Shown piece after piece: positions 58,001 through 64,000 of a stretch of DNA of 64,000 bases. Both the position numbers and the translations under genes were made by a program. The notes under the pieces are model-generated. The model did not search any database. It saw only the letters and a program-made list of their open reading frames with translations, and was not told the origin of the DNA. The stretch's first letter is position 1; each line of letters begins with the position of its first letter. The stretch spans positions 114,771 through 178,770 of the forward strand of contig NZ_FYED01000002.1 in the NCBI RefSeq assembly GCF_900187565.1. The letters run 5' to 3'. Origin of the DNA: Pseudomonas sp. Irchel 3A7. GTDB taxonomy: Bacteria; Pseudomonadota; Gammaproteobacteria; Pseudomonadales; Pseudomonadaceae.

Positions 58001-61000
58001 TGCTCGAACGGCAATGCCTGATGTTCCAGTGCCTGAAGCACGACGTTGTGGGTCTGGTCGAGCACATCGGCGATCAGCGAATCGCCGTCCAGCCGCACCC
58101 GCAACGGAAGGATGTTGACGAAGAAGCCAATCAGCGGATCCAGCAACGGATCGTCCCGCCCCGCTACCGTGGTGCCGGTGCACACATCCGAGTGTCCGGT
58201 TTGACGATGAACCAATAGCGTCCAACCGGCGAGCAGTACAGTGAACAGACTGGTACCGCGCTGCTGGCTGAACTGCGCGAGGCGCAACGACAAGTCCTCG
58301 CTCACTGGCCGCCGCACGATGCTGACCGGCCCCGGGGCAATACTGGCCGGGGTCCCCGGCACCGCCAGATCAATCGGATCGGCCTGGCCGGCCAGGTTCG
58401 TGCGCCAGTAATCCAGATGCCGGGTCAGATCCTGTCGGCGCTGCCAGTGCGCATAATCGGCGTGCTGGATGACCAGCGGCGCGAGTTGCGCATCCACTCC
58501 GGCCAGGTGCGCGGTGTACAGCGCCCGCAGGTCGCGCATCAACACCGAGGTGGACCAGCCATCAGAGACAATATGGTGAATCACGATCGACAGCACATGG
58601 CGCTTCGATGCGAGACGCAACACCTGGGCCCGTATCAAGCGCCCCTGTCGCAGATTGAACTCGACAGCAGCATGCGCCTGCAAGGCTTGCGTCAGATGCT
58701 GCGGCGTGGTGGGCAACACGTGTAGCAGGAGCTCGCAGGAAGCGTCGATGCACTGCGAAGGCACATCGTCACCGTCGGCCAGCAGGAATCGAGTGCGCAA
58801 CGGTTCATGGCGCGCCACCAGTCCGTCGAACGCATGTTGCAACGCATCGAGGGACAACGTTCCTTCTAGCAGCAATGCGCCGTGCCAATTGTATGCGCGC
58901 CCGCCATCCCGGGCCTGAATCAGCCACAAACGCTCCTGGACGAAGGACAACGGCAAGGGGACGTCACGGGGCTGTGTAACCACAGGCGAACGAGCAGGCC
59001 CGCACGCGCTTTCCACCTGCGCGGCGAAGTCTTTCAGGCTGCGCGACTCGAACAGCGCACGCAGCGCCGGCTGATCGCCAAACTGCTGACGCACCGATCC
59101 TGCGACACGCATGGCCAGCAGGGAGTCCCCCCCCAGCTCGAAGAAGTTGTCGTGACGACTAACCGCTTCGACAGCCAGCAACTGCGACCAGATCCGCGCC
59201 AGTGCAATTTCGATTTCGCCCTGGGGCGGTTCATATTGCGCACGCACAACGGCGTCGCCGTCCGGTGCCGGCAAGGCGGCACGATCGAGCTTGCCATTGG
59301 CCGTCAGCGGCAAACCGGGCAAATGTACGAACGCCGAAGGCACCATATGCACCGGCAAGCTCGATGCCGCCTGCGTGCGCAGACTTTCGTTGAGCCCCTG
59401 ATTGCCGGTGTAGTAAGCCACCAGCCGCTTGCTGCCTGGCACCTCCTCTCGGGCAATCACCACCACTTCACCGACACCGTCGACAGCAGAAAGCGTGCTT
59501 TCTATTTCCCCCAATTCGATACGGAAACCGCGGATCTTCACCTGATCGTCATTGCGGCCCAGATACTCGATTTCGCCATTGCTCAGCCAGCGCCCGAGGT
59601 CGCCGGTCTTGTACATCCGGCACGGGACAGCGCTGAACGGGTCGTCGAGAAAACGCTCGGCTGTCAGCTCCGGGCGGTTGAGGTATCCGCGCGTCACGCC
59701 CGCACCGCTAACGTACAACTCACCGACCACGCCAACCGGTACTGGCTCACACCGGGCGTCGAGCAGGTACAGACGCAAGTCAGCAATCGGGCCACCAATG
59801 GGGCTGGCACCCATGCGCCGGGTGTCGGTTTCGGCCAACGCCCGGTAGGTCACATGCACCGTGGTCTCGGTAATGCCGTACATATTGACCAATTGTGTGG
59901 CGTCATTCTGTGGCCGGGCGTACCAGGGTTTCAGGCTGGCGACGTCCAGCGCTTCGCCACCAAAAATCACTTGGCGCAGGCAATGGGTGCGCGGGTTTTC
60001 GCCCTGGGCCGCGATCAATTGGCGGAAGGCGCTGGGGGTCTGGTTGAGCACGGTGACTCGCTCTTCACACAACAGCTCGTAGCACGCTTGCGGCGAGCGA
60101 CGGGTCAACGGCGGGACGACCAGCAGGCGGCCGCCGTGCAAGAGCGCGCCCCAGATCTCCCAGACGGAGAAGTCAAAGGCAAACGAATGAAACAGCGCCC
60201 AGACATCGTCGCTGTTGAAGCCGAACCGGCTTGCCGTGGCATCGAACAGCCGGGTCACGTTGCGGTGCTCGACCATTACACCTTTTGGCTGGCCGGTCGA
60301 ACCCGAGGTGTAGATCACATACGCCAACCGCCCTGCGCCGTGGTCCGCCACGCAAGGGTTGAACTGCGGGCCGCTCTCGACTTGATTGATGTCCAGTAGC
60401 GTGGTTGCCACACGACCGAGCACCTCGCGGGTGGCCGTCGTCACCAGTACCACCGTCGGCTGACTGTCACCCAGCACGAAGGCCAGCCGCGTGGCGGGGT
60501 AACCCGGATCGAGCGGCACATAACCGCCACCGGATTTGAGGATGCCGAGCAGGCCAACGATCATTTCAAGACCCGGCTCCACGCAGATCGCCACCCGATC
60601 GTCCGGTTTCACTCCCTGGGCGATCAGGCGATGGGCTACACGGTTGGCTCGCTCATTCAAATGGGCGTACGTCAGTGATTGCCCCTCGAACGTGACAGCG
60701 AACGCATCCGGCGTACGGTCGACTTGCGCCTCGAACAGTTGTTGGAGGGTCTGCGGTTGCAGGTGGTCAAAGCGCGGCGGATTGAAATCCTCAAGCAGTC
60801 GGGTCCGCTCCTGCGGCGGCAACACCTGCAAGGCATGGACGGGTGTCGCCGGGGCGAACTCCAGTGCCTCATCGATGTGCTCCAGCGCGGACAACATGTA
60901 ACCGCAGACGCGCTCGCCATCGATGCCCGATACAGCCTGAACGGTCAAGCTGAAGGCCTCGCCGAGGTCGTCCACCGCCATGGTCAACGGGTAGTTGGTG

Positions 61001-64000
61001 CGCTCACGGCCCCCCAGGTGCTCGATATCATCCCCCAGACGCTGACTCTTTTTTGCCTGAGGCGCATCCGCGCTGTAGCGGTAGTTGAACAGCGTGGTGA
61101 ACAGCGGCGCCGGGGCGGCCACTGCACTGCAACGCTGGGCCAGCGAGAGCGGCGCGTGTTCGTGGGCCAGCAACTCCACCAACCGATCGTGGGTCTGGCG
61201 CAGGCTGCCGGCGGTGTCCAGACGACCGATATCGACGCGTATCGGCAAGGTGTTGATAAACAGGCCAAGCACCCTGTCGGCAGCCTCGCCACCTTGCAGA
61301 CGCCCGAACAGCACGGTGCCGAACACCACACGTTCGCGCCCCGTGATCTTCGCCAGCACCAGCGCCCACGCCAGGTGCATCACGCTGGCCGCGCTTACAC
61401 CGTGACGCCGTGCCTGGCTGCGCAAGCGGCGTGACAATGCGTCCGGTAACATGCGCTGGGCCTCCAGCGCATCATGACCGTCGCCGTTGATGTCCCGCAC
61501 ATCGAAAGGTGCGGTCGACTCGTCGATATCGCCCAGCATTTCCCGAAAGAAAACCTCATGCGCCGCCCGGCTTTCGGTCAAGCAGGTCTGGGCGATGAAA
61601 TTTCGAAACGACGCAGGTGCGGGCAAGCAATCGGCGCGACCTTGTACGATTGCAAGTGCTTCCTCAAGCACCAGATCAAGACTGGTGTGATCCAGCACTA
61701 AATGGTGGAACACGATATGCAACAGCCAGCGGTTATTGGCCTGATCGTGACCGACCGAACAGTTCAGCAACGGCGGCCGGGTGATGTCGATCCACTGGGG
61801 CGGCTTTTGGTCCGGCGTCCCCACGTCGAGCGTTTTCACCACCAGTTCCGCTCTGCGGTGAACCACTTGCAGCGCCTGTTCCAGGTCGTTCCAGGCAAAA
61901 CCGGTGCGCAGTATTTCGTGACGATCAATGACCTGCTGCAAGGCCTCGATGAAGCCTTGCACAGCCGATCGTGTCTTGAATCCCAGCGCGCCGCTGAGCA
62001 CGTAGGGGTCACGCTCCTGCTCGATCAGGTGATGGAAAAGGATGCCTTCCTGCAAGGGTGCCAACGGATATATATCCTGCACGTTGGCTGCACCACCGGG
62101 CACCTGGGCGACGATGTCGTCGAGCGTCGCTTGATCGACGGTCACCAATGGCAACATCTGCGGGACGATGCGTTCGGCATCCGCCGGGATCAGATTGCGC
62201 GGGATCGGTAACTCGGGGCTGCGGGTTTCGATATGCCGTGCCAGTTCGGCCAGGGTTGGCGCGCCGAACAGCCGGCGAATGTCGATAAACAGATTGGCCT
62301 GGCGCATGCGCTCGATCAGGCTGACGGCCAACAGGGAATGACCGCCCAGCTCGAAGAAGTTGTCGTAACGGCTGACCTGCTTCACGTTCAGCAACTGCGA
62401 CCAGATCCGCGCCAGGGCAGATTCGATTTCGTCCTGGGGCGGTTCATATTGCGCACGCACAACGGCGTCGCCGTCCGGTGCCGGCAAGGCGGCACGATCG
62501 AGCTTGCCGTTGGCCGTCAGCGGTAATTCAGGCAGGTGCACGAAGGCCGAAGGCACCATATGCACCGGCAAGCTCGATGCCGCCTGCGTGCGCAGACTTT
62601 CGTTGAGCCCCTGATTGCCGGTGTAGTAAGCCACCAGCCGCTTGCTGCCCGGCACATCCTCTCGGGCAATCACCACCACTTCACCGACACCGTCGACAGC
62701 AGAAAGCGTGCTTTCTATTTCCCCCAATTCGATACGGAAGCCGCGGATCTTCACCTGATCGTCATTGCGGCCCAGATACTCGATTTCGCCATTGCTCAGC
62801 CAGCGCCCGAGGTCGCCGGTCTTGTACATCCGGCACGGGACAGCGCTGAACGGGTCGTCGAGAAAACGCTCGGCTGTCAGCTCCGGGCGGTTGAGATATC
62901 CGCGCGCCACGCCCGCACCGCTAACGTACAACTCGCCGACCACGCCAACCGGTACTGGCTCACACCGGGCGTCGAGCAGGTACAGACGCAAGTCAGCAAT
63001 CGGGCCACCAATGGGGCTGGCACCCATGCGCCGGGTGTCGGTTTCGGCCAACGCCCGGTAGGTCACATGCACCGTGGTCTCGGTAATGCCGTACATATTG
63101 ACCAATTGTGTCGCGCCATTCTGTGGCCGGGCGTACCAGGGTTTCAGGCTGGCGACGTCCAGCGCTTCGCCACCAAAAATCACTTGGCGCAGGCAATGGG
63201 TGCGCGGGTTTTCGCCCTGGGCCGCGATCAATTGGCGGAAGGCGCTGGGGGTCTGGTTGAGCACGGTGACTCGCTCTTCACACAACAGCTCGTAGCACGC
63301 TTGCGGCGAGCGACGGGTCAACGGCGGGACCACCAGCAGGCGGCCGCCGTGCAAGAGCGCGCCCCAGATCTCCCAGACGGAGAAGTCAAAGGCAAACGAA
63401 TGAAACAGCGCCCAGACATCGTCGCTGTTGAAGCCGAACCGGCTTGCCGTGGCATCGAACAGCCGGGTCACGTTGCGGTGCTCGACCATTACACCTTTTG
63501 GCTGGCCGGTCGAACCCGAGGTGTAGATCACATACGCCAACCGCCCTGCGCCGTGGTCCGCCACGCAAGGGTTGAACTGCGGGCCGCTCTCGACTTGATT
63601 GATGTCCAGTAGCGTGGTTGCCACACGACCGAGCACCTCGCGGGTGGCCGTCGTCACCAGTACCACCGTCGGCTGACTGTCACCCAGCACGAAGGCCAGC
63701 CGCGTGGCGGGGTAACCCGGATCGAGCGGCACATAACCGCCACCGGATTTGAGGATGCCGAGCAGGCCAACGATCATTTCAAGACCCGGCTCCACGCAGA
63801 TCGCCACCCGATCGTCCGGTTTCACTCCCTGGGCGATCAGGCGATGGGCTACACGGTTGGCTCGCGCATTCAAATGGGCGTACGTCAGTGATTGCCCCTC
63901 GAACGTGACAGCGAACGCATCCGGCGTACGGTCGACTTGCGCCTCGAACAGTTGTTGGAGGGTCTGCGGTTGCAGGTGGTCAAAGCGCGGCGGATTGAAT
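55021..64000 (-). CDS. Nonribosomal peptide synthetase, last three modules (5' end outside window)
   Basis: The frame is open to the window edge. Visible order in the protein: A1 (64000-62400), PCP1 ('FFELGGHSLLAVSLIERM', about 62325-62375), C ('IYPLAPLQEGILFHHL', active 'HHLVLDHTS'), A2 (60790-59180), PCP2 ('FFELGGDSLLAMRV', about 59110-59160), C ('SIVIHHIVSDGWSTSVL'), A3 (57610-56130), PCP3 ('FFALGGHSLMASQLV', about 55975-56025) and a C-terminal thioesterase ('GWSFGGLIAYEMA', about 55594-55614). Binding-pocket residues of A1 and A2 read DFWNIGMVHK, the published threonine code. A3 reads V-P-K-N-V-A-N-D-I-K and lacks Asp235. The product ends ...Thr-Thr-X, released by the thioesterase. Pathway not recognised. 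Confidence 0.9.
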   Translation of the reverse strand, partial: FNPPRFDHLQPQTLQQLFEAQVDRTPDAFAVTFEGQSLTYAHLNARANRVAHRLIAQGVKPDDRVAICVEPGLEMIVGLLGILKSGGGYVPLDPGYPATRLAFVLGDSQPTVVLVTTATREVLGRVATTLLDINQVESGPQFNPCVADHGAGRLAYVIYTSGSTGQPKGVMVEHRNVTRLFDATASRFGFNSDDVWALFHSFAFDFSVWEIWGALLHGGRLLVVPPLTRRSPQACYELLCEERVTVLNQTPSAFRQLIAAQGENPRTHCLRQVIFGGEALDVASLKPWYARPQNGATQLVNMYGITETTVHVTYRALAETDTRRMGASPIGGPIADLRLYLLDARCEPVPVGVVGELYVSGAGVARGYLNRPELTAERFLDDPFSAVPCRMYKTGDLGRWLSNGEIEYLGRNDDQVKIRGFRIELGEIESTLSAVDGVGEVVVIAREDVPGSKRLVAYYTGNQGLNESLRTQAASSLPVHMVPSAFVHLPELPLTANGKLDRAALPAPDGDAVVRAQYEPPQDEIESALARIWSQLLNVKQVSRYDNFFELGGHSLLAVSLIERMRQANLFIDIRRLFGAPTLAELARHIETRSPELPIPRNLIPADAERIVPQMLPLVTVDQATLDDIVAQVPGGAANVQDIYPLAPLQEGILFHHLIEQERDPYVLSGALGFKTRSAVQGFIEALQQVIDRHEILRTGFAWNDLEQALQVVHRRAELVVKTLDVGTPDQKPPQWIDITRPPLLNCSVGHDQANNRWLLHIVFHHLVLDHTSLDLVLEEALAIVQGRADCLPAPASFRNFIAQTCLTESRAAHEVFFREMLGDIDESTAPFDVRDINGDGHDALEAQRMLPDALSRRLRSQARRHGVSAASVMHLAWALVLAKITGRERVVFGTVLFGRLQGGEAADRVLGLFINTLPIRVDIGRLDTAGSLRQTHDRLVELLAHEHAPLSLAQRCSAVAAPAPLFTTLFNYRYSADAPQAKKSQRLGDDIEHLGGRERTNYPLTMAVDDLGEAFSLTVQAVSGIDGERVCGYMLSALEHIDEALEFAPATPVHALQVLPPQERTRLLEDFNPPRFDHLQPQTLQQLFEAQVDRTPDAFAVTFEGQSLTYAHLNERANRVAHRLIAQGVKPDDRVAICVEPGLEMIVGLLGILKSGGGYVPLDPGYPATRLAFVLGDSQPTVVLVTTATREVLGRVATTLLDINQVESGPQFNPCVADHGAGRLAYVIYTSGSTGQPKGVMVEHRNVTRLFDATASRFGFNSDDVWALFHSFAFDFSVWEIWGALLHGGRLLVVPPLTRRSPQACYELLCEERVTVLNQTPSAFRQLIAAQGENPRTHCLRQVIFGGEALDVASLKPWYARPQNDATQLVNMYGITETTVHVTYRALAETDTRRMGASPIGGPIADLRLYLLDARCEPVPVGVVGELYVSGAGVTRGYLNRPELTAERFLDDPFSAVPCRMYKTGDLGRWLSNGEIEYLGRNDDQVKIRGFRIELGEIESTLSAVDGVGEVVVIAREEVPGSKRLVAYYTGNQGLNESLRTQAASSLPVHMVPSAFVHLPGLPLTANGKLDRAALPAPDGDAVVRAQYEPPQGEIEIALARIWSQLLAVEAVSRHDNFFELGGDSLLAMRVAGSVRQQFGDQPALRALFESRSLKDFAAQVESACGPARSPVVTQPRDVPLPLSFVQERLWLIQARDGGRAYNWHGALLLEGTLSLDALQHAFDGLVARHEPLRTRFLLADGDDVPSQCIDASCELLLHVLPTTPQHLTQALQAHAAVEFNLRQGRLIRAQVLRLASKRHVLSIVIHHIVSDGWSTSVLMRDLRALYTAHLAGVDAQLAPLVIQHADYAHWQRRQDLTRHLDYWRTNLAGQADPIDLAVPGTPASIAPGPVSIVRRPVSEDLSLRLAQFSQQRGTSLFTVLLAGWTLLVHRQTGHSDVCTGTTVAGRDDPLLDPLIGFFVNILPLRVRLDGDSLIADVLDQTHNVVLQALEHQALPFEQMLAAAPRLRQADGRSPLPVMLRHQNFPGIDTQAWGDEMTVSEWPVEADRPAQADLDLEVFGDARKLEIVASFDTLRFSAAQVELMLSVWLEILERVIQSPRLGVSSLLALTPSEQVLIARSNDTLQAFEQTSVTALFARQVSQRPDATACLDNGQAVTFAGLDKRSNAIVAALQHQGITPGARIALYQPRSADFLASVLAVFKLGCIYVPIDPGYPAAYVQRILDAAMPARVLTTSGLANELVGTHLPLLRLDCDIDQHASLNSVVCDNHPDDPAYIAYTSGSTGQPKGVSVEHRQLLNGLQALWARTPFAADEVVAQKTSMSFVPSIKEMLSGLLAGVPQVIFADPTVKDAEAFATALREHRVTRLNLVPSHLNALLDHASQLGRLRHVVTAGEPLSREVRARFGRLLPRSRLHNNYGCTELNDITYSEGEDLAGLGPVMPAGRPIANVRVRVLDERLNPVPVGAVGGIFVEGFNVGPGYWNQPELSSERFIVLPSGARALMTGDIGMWLADGQLMHLGRKDFQIKVRGQRVELNAVELALGSCPGLTKVAAVARRAGGEHDQLIGFYVPGDGAQVDHNELHDWLAQRLPGAMVPSRFVPLPAFPVLPNGKLDRLTLRTMPLSALSAVERSYDAPQGELERVLAAIWAQVLEVKRVGRHDNFFALGGHSLMASQLVVRIREALAVDLSVRSIFDTRSVAKLAALLQLQACVPTDQAPVQAFNREGRQRPLFLTHTLQGYSWYFEHLAGYIDADVPVYGLPPLPLSAEPLEDLVEIAARFVDVVRQIQHEGPYRIAGWSFGGLIAYEMATQLREAGESVEFLGLFDTTLPSLDRQDSTHHASLVTLHAFVTNNFVEHEPDLIEISLRRTVEEVVEDIVQALEKYKRAGKNLWHLAHDTPQENRQFLYRMLGHGKAMHTWRPRALDARLHLFIAQDTALTPLEGHAEPSRYLGWEQLLAPSAIVLMSVPGDHETVIKRHADQMGALISQVLKG
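59206..60787. repeat. Near-identical NRPS A-domain repeat, copy in module 2
   Basis: This ~1.58 kb matches 62419-64000 at a constant offset of 3213 bases (1071 codons, one C-A-PCP module) with only scattered single-base changes, e.g. NDATQ/NGATQ and GVTRG/GVARG in the protein. It covers the whole A domain. Confidence 0.9.
62419..64000. repeat. Near-identical NRPS A-domain repeat, copy in module 1
   Basis: Partner of 59206-60787. The copy runs off the window edge, so its upstream limit is not known. The PCP and C domains outside it differ much more, so the identity is confined to the A-domain unit. Confidence 0.9.

Overview
The window looks like a chromosomal segment of a Pseudomonas of the fluorescens lineage. 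It is GC-rich with dense coding. Its gaps hold 13 paired REP/BIME palindromes and one single arm of the 'gtgggagcgagcctgctcgcgaa' type and its variants, which are typical of that group. Gene content (DHA2/HlyD pump, polyamine-type binding proteins, MXKDX repeat protein, large NRPS) agrees. GC drops sharply at about 18.2-18.6 kb, 34.9-37.8 kb and 46-54.4 kb, and these stretches read as acquired DNA.

Layout. 0-5.1 kb: the end of a LysR regulator, then a convergent catabolic operon (aldo/keto reductase, succinate-semialdehyde-type dehydrogenase, MFS carrier) led by a homologue of formaldehyde-activating enzyme. 5.5-7.2 kb: a periplasmic redox cassette of cytochrome b, Tat-exported MsrP/YedY-like molybdoenzyme and Met-rich MXKDX peptide. 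7.5-14.3 kb: methyltransferase, LuxR regulator, polyamine-type binding protein, DmpA-type peptidase, a candidate structured small RNA, a TetR/thioesterase pair with three evenly spaced operators, and a GNAT protein. 14.7-19.8 kb: a large multicopper oxidase, an AT-rich insert with an endolysin-like peptidase and a small membrane protein, and YceI. 20-28.1 kb: an aconitase-like hydratase, beta-propeller lactonase and leaderless binding protein, with a LysR regulator, a phosphoribosyltransferase and a MATE pump.

28.3-45.9 kb: a small Pseudomonas protein behind a strongly structured leader, a Fic remnant, a GGDEF-EAL signalling protein, an HxlR/nitrilase/GFA group, a tiny secreted GSDRL-repeat protein, a low-GC operon of three exported proteins (trypsin-like protease with ankyrin-like tail, Cys-containing protein, lipoprotein), a His-rich chemoreceptor, a cupin, and an EmrAB-like efflux operon facing a winged-helix/TPR regulator.

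46.0-54.4 kb is a defence and accessory island: a 1270-residue SIR2-domain protein and a Shedu-type nuclease, with copies of an island repeat around them, followed by a GH75 chitosanase-like exported protein and an unknown membrane-anchored protein. 55.0 kb to the window end is the 3' part of a nonribosomal peptide synthetase gene: A-PCP-C-A-PCP-C-A-PCP-TE. The first two adenylation domains are almost identical and read as threonine-specific; the last lacks the usual amino-group-binding Asp.

The strongest candidates for new biology are the SIR2 and Shedu pair, the atypical terminal NRPS module, the two structured RNA candidates (11.9 kb and 28.4 kb), the Met-rich peptide/MsrP-like cassette and the Fae-like protein in a Pseudomonas catabolic operon. 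All functional calls are from reading the sequence; no database search was run.
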